A DNA stretch of 64,000 nucleotides from Salvator merianae (taxonomy: Eukaryota > Chordata > Lepidosauria > Squamata > Teiidae): assembly GCA_003586115.2 (NCBI GenBank), contig QVOM02000073.1, positions 29,711,298 to 29,775,297 of the forward strand, written 5' to 3'. The first letter of the stretch is position 1, and each line of letters starts with the position of its first letter. Positions 24,451 to 37,104 of the stretch are shown here, in pieces. The notes beneath the pieces are model-generated. The model had not been told where the DNA came from and ran no database searches. It saw nothing but the letters and a program-made list of their open reading frames with translations. The position numbers and the translations under genes were made by a program.

Positions 24451-27400
24451 AGTGTCTCTGCCTAGCTCCAATCTTCTTCTTCGTCCAGCATACCTAGGAG
24501 AGGCAAAGGGAAAAGAAGAAAGCAGGATGACATTTTCACTTTGAACTTTATCCTTTAACCCACTAAGATGAAAGTAAATGTAGGGTGTTTGAAGACATAT
24601 CTTCCAGGCATTTTGAGAGCTCATTTCAAGGATACAATTCTAGTGCAGAGGTTCCCACTTACACTGTGTTTTCATTATTCTAACTTACATAGCATAAGTG
24701 TTACACATCAATGATGTTACACATCATAATTAAGGTTAGTAAGGCAGAAAAGAGAAGTGCCACTTTTTGTCTTGCGCTCGACACTAACAACAGTCCCTCA
24801 GACCCACTCCACAGCAGGCTGCAAGAAATATAGACTCTTTATGAACCACAGCTAGTCCACCTCCCAACTTTAACTGGTGTTGCATTGAGTACCAGGGCAG
24901 TTAGAACTGAATATGAGTCTGATCCATGAGTTCACCTAATCAGATTTTCCTCAATTGAAGATTATCAATGGCTAACTGATATCCAAATCTTTTTTGGTTC
25001 GGATGGGTTGCAGGGCAGATGCCAATACCTGATAGCTTTGTGTGGCTAACATTCCTTGTCTGAGCCAATTTTCTTTGATTGTTATCACTGCACCCCATCA
25101 CAACTCCAATGCAAATCCTTTCACCTCCAGATACATGCTATTCCTCATCTTCTACATCCTTATTGCTTGAAGAAGCTGCTCTTAGCAGGTTACTTATCAA
25201 TCACTGTGACCTACATGCACTAGCCAGGGTCCACCACAGGTGAATTTTGGAATAACTGTACTGCTACCAGGTTCTTTCCAAATACAATTTAAAGTTTGCC
25301 AATGTACTATTCCTGGACAGGGAATTCCATACTGCAGCCTTCACATTCAAAATCAATGCAAGTAGCCTGAAAAGGCAATAGATAGATCTCCCATCAAAAC
25401 CAACACTGAGAACAGCTCTTCCCTTAAGATCGCATTGAGTCTGGAATGAAAGCAAACAAAATTTGCAAGGAGAGAAGTGTTTGCTGTCTGTCTGTGGGAC
25501 AATGCATTGCTTTGATTGGTTAGGCAGAAAGGAATGTTTTTCTAACCACACAAACATCCAATTGATCGATTAATTTCTTAAGTGATTAATCAGGAAAGCA
25601 AGATGGATGTTTTTAATGAGCTATAAAGAGACTGCACTAGCAATTAATAGCATACGTATTTATAAAGGGGAAAAGGGAGAAAGCTGCAAAAAGATAGATA
25701 GGAGTTTCTGTGCTAGAAAAAAATGTCCAGCTGGCTTTCTGTCAACTGCTCTGCTTACATCATACAAGCATAGGGGAATTATGGGAAAGACAAGCACAGA
25801 CTTCCTCATTACTGTAGCTACTGGGTTCATTAAGACTGGCAGATACAAATGAGGGTCAAATTCACCTCATGCCTGGCTGCCCACTGGAATGTGAGTTTGA
25901 CTGATGCATTAAATTTTCAGTAAAAACTGGCATCTTCCCTCAGTGTCTGGAAAAGTCCTCAGACATATATGTTTCCAATCCTCCATAACACTTTTCCAGA
26001 AGGATCATCTCCTCATTTGTGATCCCCAAACCAACCTTGTAACCTTTTATACTACAAGGCAGAAGACCAAATGAGTCAACAGAACCCTCTGTCACAATTA
26101 ATTATTTAAAGTATTTATTATTATTACTACTACTACTATTACTTCTACTAGTATTACTACTATTACTACAAAATGCTTGGTGGAATCATGTTTGCAATTC
26201 CCACTACAATCAGAATGATTTATTTTGAGTAAGCATGTACAACATCCCAGACTAAGCTTGATTTAATTAACTGTTCGCACTGAAGGGACTTAGGTGTGCA
26301 GTTAGGTAACTGCACTCTCTTTATTCTAAGGAAGCTATTTTTTTCATGGTTTACCCTGGTGTTACTTATTTATATTCAGTGCTATTAGCTGCTATTCTAA
26401 TTTTTACAAAGCAAACTATTACATGACCTGATATATTTCTAGGGAAATAGTAGGTTAATGGCTCCCTGCTTTGCTAGTGTCACCTATTTTCTCTCAGGCA
26501 TGCACTGATCAGCAGGAAACACCCTTTGGTTCGATAACTATTGATTAATAATTGAAGACTGAAGGGACTGGGAGCAACCTCAGAGCAAGTCAGGGAAAAT
26601 CATAGAACATCTCATGTTTAATGAGAGATACATTATTTTCATCTAAAGATAAGAAAATCAACTGAAGAAGCAGTAAAATGTCCACCTGAAACACATGCAC
26701 ACTGCAAAGGAAATACCTGAGTACAATACACTTTAGACTGTTTTAATAGGTGATTAGATAAGTATAGTAAGTGAAATATATATCCATTGTTTCCATAATG
26801 CTTTCTTTAAAATACCCCATCATACAAATAAAATCCTGTCCTACAGCATATTTATTTACTTATTTATTTGCATTTTAATCTCAAGCACAAATGAAGATAT
26901 ATGTATATAAAACACAGAGAGAAACATATATAGGCAACTGCTCAAAATGCTATGAAAAAGCATCCTTCTCATATTTCAAAAGATATTATAAACACGTTAT
27001 GAAATAACATGTTTATAGGGAAATATGAAGGTTACTTGTAAAATATTTGAATACTGAAATTACTGTAGGAATTCCATTCTCTAAACACATGTGCAGAAAG
27101 AACAGGAAATGCTTTTTACATCTTAAATGCATGAAAAAATCCTTGCAGAGTTGAACCAACGGTTTATCTAGTTCAGCAGATTTTCACAAAGGCACATCAA
27201 ACAAAAGTTCTAAAGAACCCCAATGTATGTACAATTCATTGCAGAATTGCTTCTCTCGGTGCAGAAAGGACTGTTGCCAATTACTGGGTCAACTTGTCCC
27301 ACCAAACAAGCTACAGCTGTCTACTTGTTGTTGTTGTTTAATTACTTAACCTTTTCTTACCACATTTTATGACTTCCACTGATTGGTACATTCATCCTAT

Positions 27401-27879
27401 TTGTTGTTCAGACAAATATTTGAACACTGTGATTTTTACTGAAAGGTGGTTGTGGAGAAACTGGTACAACAGCAACAAAATAAATTAGTATTTTTTCAGA
27501 TGATTTATGTTTACTGAGCAGGCATCTGACTACAGTAAGGCTGTTTTTTTCCATCTGTGTATTGTTATGACTATTTTATCATGTGGTGTGAGGAGAAATT
27601 GATAGCAACAGACTTTGGCATATTCTGTGGAGGTCTGTGATTTTAGAGACTGTTGTAAGGATTTTTAAAAATGATTATTACTGTATACTTACTGAAATCA
27701 CCACAAGTCACTTTTCATGAGTTTAATGGGTAGATGATCAGTTTGTACTGGATTTAGGGTGAAACTTAAGCCAAGGATCAAACATTTGCTTTTCTACAAA
27801 TTTTGGATATAGTATATTATTCCCTAGTGATTCTGCCCTTAGTGGAAAATAAGTCCTGAGTTAACTAAATATTATATTA
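24451..27879. other. unassigned AT-rich stretch
   Basis: About 3.4 kb without a supported gene. It includes an imperfect TTA/CTA trinucleotide run at 26113-26169, a short (ATTT)-rich patch near 26850, and at 27135-27240 a faint antisense resemblance to the CR1/L3 3' end that is too diverged to call. Confidence 0.4.
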
Positions 27880-28018
27880 GGCTGCAGCCAGAAGTTGCTC
27901 ACTTATTTAACTATACTTGGATATTCTGGGAAAAGACTGTGGATATTTTGGAATATCCATGCTTTATTCTGAAATATTCAAATATAGTGGAACAAGTAAG
28001 GAATGTCTGGATGCAGCC
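27880..28018. mobile_element. palindromic MITE (about 135 bp), copy 1
   Basis: The whole unit is an imperfect palindrome. Its left half (ggctgcagccagaagttgct, then cacttatttaactatactt, ggatattctgg) pairs with its right half (aaatattcaaatatagtgga, acaagtaaggaatgtctgga, tgcagcc). Flanks are tta and ata. A second copy lies at 47582-47713. No coding capacity. Confidence 0.8.
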
Positions 28019-28021
28019 ATA

Positions 28022-30240
28022 GTTAAAGACAAGTACTGAACACTACACAGTAGAATTTATGTTCCACCCTGAGTCATGAAAGAAGTGCTTTATATTTCTT
28101 CATCTCTGAAACAGTTTTGTATACTATATTCCCTAGCTAACAAAACCAACAGCAAAACCAATCCATTCTCAATATTCTAAGAAAGGACCTATATGAGAAT
28201 GGAGCTCACACATTAAATGAATATTTCTTCCATTGCTTGCAAAGTCATCATTGCCTTGTTCATAGGCCTGCTGCAGCTCTGAGTGAGGGTGACACTAGAT
28301 CTTTTTTTAATTTATTTCTGGTGCAGTGTTTCCCACTGGGGGCTCCTTCAGAAAGCACAGGAAGTAGCCATGAAAATCCCATTTTCCCATAAGTCTAGAT
28401 GCTGTGCCTTCACTTCAACCACTTCAACCACTGTCAGTCTTCTCTCTCAGAGGCTAATCATTGAGAACTCTAATGAGCACTAGCAGCATATTGAGAGCTC
28501 CTGAAAGCAGGACTGTCTGGATTCTGTGCCATAGGAGGACACTTTGTCCAATGCACTTATGATCAGAGAGCCTTCACTGCATTCCAACTGCAACTTAAAA
28601 GATCCATGTGCATTTTGTCTCACTCAGGACAGGGCCTTTTCTTCACTAGATTCAGGTATTTATTTGTCTTTCCTTTGCATTGTCTTCACTATAAGAATTA
28701 TAAGAAAGCTCACAAATCTATAAAGCCAGTTTAAACCATATAGGGCAGTCAAAATTCAGAAATTGACCACTGATTTTCATCTATCTGTCTCAAAACAGCA
28801 CATCCAAATTTCTTTAAGAGCTCAAGATAACCTATAACTCGGCATCCCCTGTCAGAAGACGTAAGTTCTTGAAGCTTTAACATGACTCTAGAGAAGAAGC
28901 TAGAACTGGTAACAGTCAGCAAATGGGAAGTGGTGGAGCTCTTAGCAGAGGAAATCAACTAGAATCATATTACTGATGTCCCATGGAAAAGCAGCTATTA
29001 AGAAGCATATTGACAGGATGGTTTGTAGAAGTCTTTGCCAAACGCAATTTAAATCAACTCATAAATAGACTCCATCCAAAGTGGGTTTTTTTTAAAAAAA
29101 AAAAATCCTAAGTCTAGTTAAGATTCTCAAAATTTGGATAATTTTAATAGTCTATGCTAACCTCTCCGAGCTAGTGGAACAGCTGGTGGCCAGGAGAAAA
29201 AAGGGGTATAGATATTTTCTCTTGGTTTTCCTTAACTTCTTTCTTCGACACTCTGATGTGAAACATAGTGGCAGAAGGAACTTCGAAAACTGATGAGAAG
29301 TATAGCTCTCTCAAATTCTTCACCAAAGCCCACAATCGGGGGGGGGGGGCTATTTTAAGTATACAGTCCAGTATGTCAATTTCACAAGAAGAAACTTAAA
29401 TGCACATACTCTAGAGTATACCTTTGGGGTATTTTTGTGTGTCAGAGAGAATTTTTAATCACTCAAGAAAGCTGACTAGCACATTACTCCCACCAGAACA
29501 TATGATCATTGAAAGAAAATGAAAAAGTACGGCAACACCAGCTGCTCCTGAATGAATCATATTTGGCTGTAATGTCAGATATGAATTAAAAAATAGTTTT
29601 GTTTTTCAGAGAGGATTGCAATGAGTGCACAGGAATTAAACGTCTAGCTAGGGTTTTTTTGGGGGGAGGTGTTTTGAACTATTCCATGCATTGGTTTCAA
29701 ATGTATCTGTTATTTGCATACTCACTCACTCCCTTTAGTACTCTATAAAGTTTTTCAACCTTCACATACATAACAGAGATCAATACTATAATATTAATCT
29801 TGGTTTTTCAGCTGTTACTGAAAAATAAAATCTACTTTACTATGGAAAAGGTCTTCCATGAAAAATCATTTGTGGCATCTGTAAGCCATTTAAAATGCAG
29901 TACTAAATAAGAAAACTCTTTGAAGTCTTATATAAGATCGTGTTCACATTTAGCACAAAATCTATAAAGGTTGTGCAACCCATGTACAGAATTTCATGTT
30001 TCATCCAGCACCTATTGTAGAAACGGCACCCAACATTCATATGTGCTTGGATGCTGCTCAACAAGCCCTACACTTGTCATTATTTTGTACTTCCTAGAAG
30101 TACCAATAAAGAATGGATATAATCTGTGATTCCCTCATTGCCAACCATGGCTAGCAGGCTGAGGTGCATCAGAAAATCCCAGAAGAGCTGTGGAAAGATT
30201 GGTCATCCTTTTTTTAAAGAAAGCTGTAGGTATCATGGTG
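28022..30240. other. unassigned stretch
   Basis: No gene seen. There is a G run at about 29339-29349 and several A/T homopolymers. Confidence 0.4.
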
Positions 30241-30244
30241 CCAA

Positions 30245-30387
30245 TTTCAAACAGATTGAATTAACAGTTTGGTTCAAGCCAGTTTGAATGGATACTACTG
30301 GTTCAGTTTGAATCAAACCACCTCCTTTTGAACGTGGGGAATGGTTTGGTTCGATTTAAAGTAAAACAAAGAATTTGCACATCTGTA
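30245..30387. mobile_element. hAT-like 'gaacca' family, member C (fragment)
   Basis: ggttcagtttgaatcaaacc and similar words, with a terminus gaatttgcacatctgta equivalent to the right ends of members E and F. The other end is missing. Confidence 0.6.
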
Positions 30388-30389
30388 GC

Positions 30390-32090
30390 TCTTAGGATTA
30401 AAACCCTAGTGTACATCCATACTGATTCAGATGAGCAAAGACTTTAACTCATACTAAAAGAGACAGTTGAATTCAGTTTGATATTTCTAATCAAAGGCAC
30501 CTCTTTTGCAACACCATTCAAATGTGTTGCTGTGCTTCCTTGTTACTCCATTAAAAAGCAAACAAAAATCCAATAAAATATAAGCTTGCATTCATTTACT
30601 TGAAAGTGACTTGCTTGTTTAAAGTCTTTAAGATTCTCTCTCTTAGAAAACAATTTATTCTCAAAGGTAACCAACCTTGCTTAACTTCAAACTCCTCTTA
30701 ATCCTTTGAGGCTTGATTGATAGTCTGCAATTATGCTAGGTGTATTCAGAAGCCATTTACAAGTCTTATTTCAGAAGGAAATCTACCTGTATGAAATTAC
30801 TGAACCCATGGAAGCAAGTCAATGCTAGGCTACACAAAAAAATGTTGCCAGAGTTCTACAAACATCTCAGTAGCAAATTCTTAATATGTATGCCCATTGT
30901 ATTTACATCTTGGAATAAAACACAAGGCAACAGTTGGGATTAAAGGGATGCAACTTTATTAATTTAATGTTTAAGAGCAGAGCCACTTGGTAAGTTACAT
31001 GATCTAGAAATCTTGATGAGCTTCCAAGACACCCTTCCTCTGCCTATACATCACCAGGGAAGTACATAGCTGTGCCAATATATATGGTGCAAATGTTTTT
31101 AACAAGATTATCCTAATTCACAGTTTTTGTGCTGATTTGGTAACACTTTCCTGCAGTTAACAATGGATCAGAAAGCTGCTACAGTGAGAATTTCAGTTCA
31201 GCATCTTGGCAAAGTGGATAGAGGTTATAAAAAGATGGTAGGTGGTACTCCACTTTGACAACCCATCCAAGACCTATGTCACATGTATTTAGATGTAGCC
31301 TAAATCTTTCTAATATGATATTACAAATTATAGAGACAGAGAGATTGGAAATGCTTCAGGAGATGGTTTCCTGTCAAGCATTCACCAACACTTAAGATGG
31401 TGGCAGTCCACAGACAAGTACACAACAATTGGTAGGAGATAGACAAATCTCTGAAGGGAAAAGAAATTGTCCTCTAAGTACTTATGCTATTTAAATTTTA
31501 TGTTAGCATTTACAAAAATGTAGTGCTCCTTCTTTTAGTTGAAGACCTTGACTCAACTGAAATGCATTTACTTAAAACTTTGGTCTCCATTTTAAAAACT
31601 CTCATCTGTTGCTAAATATCTTTCTGTGGCAGTCAAAGGGAAAAAGAGGAGGTATCTTGTGAGGAAATATCGAAGGATTCTCATGAGTCAGGGCTTACAG
31701 AGGGGCTTTTGGCAAGTGAACTCTGTATTCTCTGTGCCTTTGTTTTATCTTCCATTCAGTGATCAAAGCCACCTTCAGCTTCTGCTGCTTTGTCCAAACA
31801 TTTCTCCAAAAATGAGAACCTTCCCAGGAAAGCTGCTTCTTCCACTAGAGTAGCCCTTCACCTTCAGCCCTAGAAAGTGTCAAATCCATGCCTACACCTC
31901 CTCTTCAGACCAGTGGCCCTCTGGGCAGTTCCTTTAAACCTTGTATTCTATTATTCCAATTGTTCTTATTGTGCATTTTCTCTCAACAGATCACTTTCAA
32001 AAAACCTAACACTTATACAGGGTTACACTGAATGTTCTGTGACATCATCTAGTACTATCATAATATTTGTTTGCTGTATTCTGTTCTATC
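30390..32090. other. unassigned stretch
   Basis: No supported feature. A frame from 31626 follows an ag dinucleotide but has no recognised domain or partner exon. Confidence 0.4.
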
Positions 32091-32099
32091 CTATACTCT

Positions 32100-32120
32100 A
32101 AATTGGCAGGGCAGGTTACT

Positions 32121-32174
<54 letters not shown>

Positions 32175-32330
32175 TTAGAAGTTGCACTAACAAAAACAGC
32201 TCACAGTACCTGAAATGCTAGCCAAAGTTTAGGGTAAAGAGGTGCATCTTCATCATCTAAGTGTGTGCAGTGATTGACTAGACACATCTCAAAGTGAAGG
32301 TCATTCCATAGCCTATCCACATCATCAGAC
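32100..32330 (-). mobile_element. probable L2-type LINE 3' fragment
   Basis: ggcagggcaggttact, then after the TA/CA run gggtaaagaggtgcatcttc...cattccatagcctatcc parallels the 3' UTR region of the L2 copies at 3.9 and 41.3 kb (gggtaaataggtgtgtctt; cattccaaagggaa). The dinucleotide run sits inside or at the tail of this fragment. Confidence 0.45.
32121..32173. repeat. (TA)n(CA)n compound microsatellite
   Basis: About 11 TA units run directly into about 14 AC/CA units. Confidence 0.95.
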
Positions 32331-32726
32331 CACCCTCATTAAATCTGATCCATCATGAGAAGACCAGACGGTTCTCTGGACATGCCTGCCATGGCACTTT
32401 TAGCTTTGTTTTGTAATTCTATGTGAACATGAGTGACTTTTCCCTGAAAGTGCATTTCAAATCAATTACAGCAGGTCTCCAATGGCTTCATCCCTTCTGT
32501 CTTCAGGGCTGATGCAACTATGCCATTTATCAAGTGGAAAAGCTCTTCAGATTAGCTATTTGAGGATGCCATTTCTCCTCCAACAGTGCCACATGGTAGG
32601 CATAATAGTGTGCTCTCTCTAGTGACATGAACAATTGATGAGGAAATAACAGTTTCTTCTCCATTACTGTTAAATATATGTACATTTTAGGCATTTTATT
32701 TAAAAAGTGTATTAATATTTAAAGCC

Positions 32727-32828
32727 TCTCTCCTTCCTTCCTTCCTTCCTTCCTTCCTTCCTTCCTTCCTTCCTTCCTTCCTTCCTTCCTTCCTTCCTTC
32801 CCTCCCTCCCTCCCTCCCTCCTTCCTTC
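32727..32828. repeat. (TTCC)n(CTCC)n microsatellite
   Basis: About 100 bp. Some 18 TTCC units pass into about five CTCC units, then return to TTCC. The lysine/glutamate/glycine-rich minus-strand frame here is only this repeat. Confidence 0.95.
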
Positions 32829-32829
32829 A

Positions 32830-34138
32830 TTTCTTTGCAATTCATTCCATTTTGGTAGCCAGTATATCTTAGTCGCTTTCTGTTTCTATAACTCTGGACA
32901 CAAAGTACCAAATATCTCTTAATTATGTGAAAATAACTAGCCTTTATTACCATCATGCATTTGAAAATACTAACATTTAATGATTTGTTATACTATAAGA
33001 ACAAACAGCCCTGCAAATTCATAGTCACCTTAGATTGCACAGAGTTCATTTCTAGACAAATGCAAAAGAGCTGGATGTTTATGTTTTTCACTGAAAGATT
33101 CTAAACTGGTCCTGTTATTTAACTGCTTATGTTATTCATTCATTCATTCTGTTTATCTTTCTGCTTCTGTCTAAATTGTAATGTTATTTACTTAATAACT
33201 ATTGTTTTCATTTGTGCTTTGATGTTGAAGGAGGAAGAAGGGAAGGTACAAAGTTTTCCTCGAGGGGCACATTAACTCTGCAAGCAATATTTGAAAATTT
33301 ATATCTTTCTGATATCAGTGACTTATCAAAGATCCAGATTCCATGAAGTAGTCTTATGAGAGCATAGCCTATCTTCCATGTTATGTTAAATCAAAACTAC
33401 TACTCCAAAAGGAGTATGAAATCAACTACTGAAGTAACTGTTCTTAGTGCTTTGGCCACTGCAGAGCAATATTTGGCTGTTCTTAGGCCCCACCATTGTA
33501 TGCTTGCTTTTCTTGCTGACCCAGTATTCCCCCTTGTTGGTGATTCATTGGAATGCATGTGGCCAAGACCTGAGAACCTGGATATTATGACTACTAGTTT
33601 ATGGAGTAAGAAGGCATGGGAAGGGAGAATGGCTTGGAATGCTTATATGTCTGAATGATTGCAACTATGCTTTGTATTCTGTTATTGCAGATAAAGTGAA
33701 GAATATGTTACTTTACTTCTTTGCCCATTTCCTGATTTTCTAGACCCAGGGACTAAAGGTGGTAATTGTGACAACTGCTAAGCTTCTTTTATGTAGAGAT
33801 GTATTTTCTTGCATATTCATCAATATCTGGTTCTTTTGTCAGCAATGATTATTGGAAAGCCAAATACAAGCAAGAAGTCTTTCCACAAAGCCCACAGTCT
33901 TCATCAAGAATAAATAATATGTTTTTAAAATAATATTACCAACACTCAAAATTATTGTAGAGGCTCTCTGCCTGCTTTTTAAAATTCATCATGAATTCTC
34001 TTTCACTAAAATGCACCTGGAGTTCTAAGCATATTTCTTTGCTTACTGGGCACCTAGGATTCATGATGGAAACCATGCAGTCTCTACAGTGGGAAATTCC
34101 TTATAGGCCAGTATGATTGCTGCTGAAATAACTATAGA
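32830..34138. other. unassigned stretch
   Basis: No supported feature. A 91-codon frame at 33383-33658 has no recognised domain. Confidence 0.4.
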
Positions 34139-34139
34139 A

Positions 34140-34424
34140 CAGTTTAGATGGCTCACAGTTTGCAGTGAACTGAGGTGTTACATAGTTTGTATGCAAACCA
34201 AATCATCCATGAAAAACCAAGTTTAAATGGAACCTGAACCAAAGGGTGTTGTAACAAACAAAGTGAACCATAACGAACCAAGGGTGGATTCCTATGGTTT
34301 CATTGGTTTGCATGCAAACTGAACCATCCTATTGTTCAAAAACCCACTTTGAATCAAACTCAGACCAGGGGTAGTTGGTTCAGTTTGAATTGAACCACTA
34401 AATTTCAACTTGTGCACATCCCTA
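34140..34424. mobile_element. hAT-like 'gaacca' family, member D
   Basis: The right end ttgtgcacatcccta is a clean TAGGGATGTGCACAA terminus. Inner sequence (aatttagtgg in complement, gaaccaagggtgg, catgcaaactgaaccatcc) matches the terminal repeats of member B. The left side lacks a terminus, so this is one end of an element. Confidence 0.7.
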
Positions 34425-34499
34425 ATCTGTACTTAATGTGCCCAAAGAATGTGGATCTCTTTGCTCTTACTACCATCAAACCATTTCCATGGATGTGAA

Positions 34500-35095
34500 A
34501 GTTCTTATTATTTATTTATTTAAAATATTTATATACTGCTTTCCATTAAAATATACTCTCAAAGTAGTTTACATAACACGGAGAATAAAAACAACCAAAA
34601 GCAAAATAGTTTTATAAAAATGCAATTAAAATCAAGAATGGGGAAAACAAACATTCACTCTGGAAAGGTCTGTGTAAAAAACAGAAGTTCCTTAAAAACA
34701 GAAGTATTGAGGTCCTATGGATATCAGAGGAGAGACTATTCCAAAGAGCAAGTTTCACACTAGGGAAGATCCAAATGCAGGTAGATGACATTCAGCAATC
34801 CATGATACCCACAGCAGGACCTCCCCTAAAGATCATAATGATCTCACTGGTCTATACTGAGACCAGTGGTCTGCTAAGTAATCCAGTCCCCAAGTTGCTA
34901 AGGGCCTTGTACGCTAAAGATAAAGCCTTTTAAATATATATATTATTCACAAATATACACTTCACGAATTTGTGTGTCATCCTTAAGCAGGGGCCATGTT
35001 AATCTTCTCTGTATCATTCCAATTTTAGTATAAGTGCTGCCGAAGCTAGCACACTAAAGCCTTGAACCTTATTAGTTAGGAAAGAATATTTAAAG
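34500..35095 (-). mobile_element. L2-type LINE 3' region, interrupted by U6
   Basis: Plus-strand order: (ATTT) tail, tatactgctttccatt, caaagtagtttacataac, then ctattccaaagagcaag and aagggccttgtacgct. After the inserted U6 copy it continues with ccttgaacctt. The same order occurs at 3.8-4.2 and 41.1-41.4 kb. No ORF2 motif survives here. Confidence 0.75.
34951..35052 (-). pseudogene. U6 snRNA retropseudogene
   Basis: The minus strand reads gtgctagcttcggcagcact, then tactaaaattggaatgatac, agagaagattaacatggccc, ctgcttaaggatgacacaca and aattcgtgaagtgtatattt. This is the full U6 spliceosomal RNA with about ten substitutions, including changes in the normally invariant central region. It lies inside an L2 LINE between perfect 9-bp repeats TAAAGCCTT (34921-34929 and 35055-35063), so it arrived by retroposition. 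The 3' side carries an AT-rich tail instead of a clean poly(A) or T run. Substitutions, position and lack of a recognisable upstream promoter argue against a functional gene. Confidence 0.93.
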
Positions 35096-35930
35096 GAGTG
35101 TCTCAGTTGATGAAATGGAAAGTCTGTGCACTGTCCTATTGGACTGTGCATGCTTCCTCAAAGCCTACAGGCTGTTCCTTATGTTATTTACTTGAATTTT
35201 ATGTGGAGATTCATGTTCATGTCCTGAACAAATAATGAACCAACTCATTTTCCCCCCATTTAATCTAATGCTTTTTTGGGAAAGCTAACAAGTTTAGCTC
35301 GTTAATCTAATTAAACTGATTAACCAGTTTAATGTTAATTTAAAAGAACATAGATTTCCCATGAATTTCTGCAGGAAAATAAATATTTGTTTCATTAGAG
35401 CCTGCTGTTTCTAAAAAATGCAATCTTAAGCATGTCAACTTAAAAAAAAAAATCACCAACAGTGCATAGTGTCAGGAAGTATGGTTAATAATTACATTTA
35501 TTCAGTCCTTGACTAGAACAGGATATTATCTACAGTATTAGAAAACCAGAAATTATAATATCAATTAAAAGCAATTACATTTAAAAGATTTAACCTGTAA
35601 AAATAATAAATTGGAATAAAATAAAGTGAAAACGTTAATCTGCTGCTAAGCACCTTCAAAAAAACTTATTCAAACTTAGTACCAGGCTGCCTGAGGACTT
35701 GTTTTCTAGTTTTGAAGGCACTGGCACAAAATGTTACATTCCTTGTGAAAATTATATTTGTGTCAGATAGCAGCTTAAAATCAAGCCATGATTTTTCTGT
35801 GTCATCCTAAGAGATCTGACACTCAGAGCAGAAACTGCAAAGATTGGAGCTCAGAAGAAGTCTTCAGGAAAGGCATACAAAACACCCCAAAACTTGTAGT
35901 CAATAGTAGAAACTAACGAAGAAAACCATA
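35096..35930. other. unassigned AT-rich stretch
   Basis: No supported feature before the LINE stack. Confidence 0.4.
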
Positions 35931-36003
35931 ATTTGGGACAAAATGGAATTTATTGCCAGAAGAGGTGGTGACAACAACCAGCTGGATAGTTTAAAGAAAG
36001 ATA

Positions 36004-36686
36004 GGGCCTGTTCACACTTACAACAGTATAACTAGCACGGTTCGGGCTGGGTACGGAGAGAGGTCTTTGCACCTCTCAGCGCTGGAATACTCTCCAAGCC
36101 AACCAGCACTGGACACAGTGGCCCTTTCTGCACTTGGTCTTATTCCAGATTATATCTTGGAACAGGGATCTGCCATCTGCATGCTACTATGAACTGTGGC
36201 AGGCCTCACCTGGGGTCTGCTATAATCTGCACTAGCGTGGGGATAGCAGGTCCCTATTCTGGCATATAGTCCAGAATAAAGCCAAGTGCAGAAAGGGCCA
36301 GTGAGAATGAGACCATACTAGTTCAGTAGCTGTGTTTGAACCCAGAGAGTCTGTGTTCGAACCTGTGTCTGAAAAGGCCACCAGGGTCTGGACCCCAAGG
36401 TCCAAACCGTCGTGTGAACCAGCAGACTGTGCCTGCTCGGCCACACCGGCCCCGCCCCGCCACCGTTTTGAACCCGGAAATGGTGCAAACACACCTGCCC
36501 TGGTTCTCATCTGATCGTGCAAGTCGGGTTGGAGACTACAAATTAGTTGACCACAGCTGGTTGGATTCAGGAAAGCATCAGGTGGGCTTTGGTAGATTTC
36601 GGATCAGCTGGGGCTGTTCACAAGTGCGGATCCTGTGTTCTAGCATGTGTCCTGAAACTTACCAGTCTCTAAGTGCGAACAGGCCC
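36004..36686. mobile_element. Harbinger-like non-autonomous element, TSD ATA
   Basis: The ends GGGCCTGTTCACACTTA and taagtgcgaacaggccc are inverted repeats with one difference. The direct repeat ATA flanks them at 36001-36003 and 36687-36689. Removing the element rejoins a known LINE sequence with a single ATA, which proves the insertion. A 3-bp duplication plus GGGCC termini fit PIF/Harbinger. The interior is CpG-rich (about 36330-36520) and has only short frames with no DDE transposase or Myb-like motif seen. A smaller MITE sits within it. Confidence 0.85.
36120..36299. mobile_element. 177/180-bp MITE with CTTTCTGCACTT termini, copy B
   Basis: GGCCCTTTCTGCACTTGG at the left and ccaagtgcagaaagggcc at the right form perfect 18-bp terminal repeats. 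Direct repeats AGT lie at 36117-36119 and 36300-36302. The interior aligns with copy A at 16009-16185 (attccagattatatc, ctgccatctgcatgcta, agcaggtccctattctgg). It is inserted inside the Harbinger-like element and is therefore younger than it. Confidence 0.9.
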
Positions 36687-36807
36687 ATAAATTCATGGAG
36701 GAAAGATGTATTAATGGCTACTAGAATGGATGCCTAGGTCCTGCCTCCAGGGTGGAAAAACAGGCAGATGCCTCTAAAAGGTCATTTGTAGGAAACTGAG
36801 AGCAGGT

Positions 36808-37104
36808 ATCATAGAATCATAGAATCATAGAGTTGGAAGGGACCTCTAGGGTCATCGAGTCCAACCCCCTGCTCAATGCAGGATTCACTAAAGCATCCCA
36901 GACAGATAACTGTCCAGCCTCTCCTTGAAGACCTCCAGCGAAGGAGAGCCCACCACCTCCTGTGGCAACCTGTTCCAGTGACTGATTGCCCTTACGGTCA
37001 GGAAGTTTTTCCTAATATCTAGCCTGTATCTACTCCCTTGAAGTTTCATCCCATTGTTTCTAGTCCTTCCTTCTTGCGCAACTGAGAATAGGGCCAATCC
37101 TTTT
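36808..37104 (-). mobile_element. CR1 LINE 3' end, antisense insertion
   Basis: The plus strand begins with three copies of atcatagaatcatag-type tail repeat, then agttggaagggacc. On the minus strand the end of ORF2 is open: RLDIRKNFLT, HWNRLPQEVV, SLEVFKERLD, then the 3' UTR and a short octamer-like tail. It is 5'-truncated at about 37104. It interrupts the sense LINE between agcaggt and ggtgaag, with only ggt shared at the junctions. CR1 normally makes little or no target duplication. Confidence 0.92.

Noticed and set aside
25264..25557. Minus-strand frame ending AVWNSLSRNSTLANFKLYL
   Set aside because: Vaguely like the C-terminus of a LINE ORF2, but no adjacent RT motifs or 3' UTR were found, so not called.
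32696..32956. Minus-strand frame rich in EGRK repeats
   Set aside because: Translation of the (TTCC)n microsatellite.
36232..36737. Overlapping frames of 96 to 133 codons
   Set aside because: They lie inside the Harbinger-like element and run across its nested MITE and end; no transposase motif.
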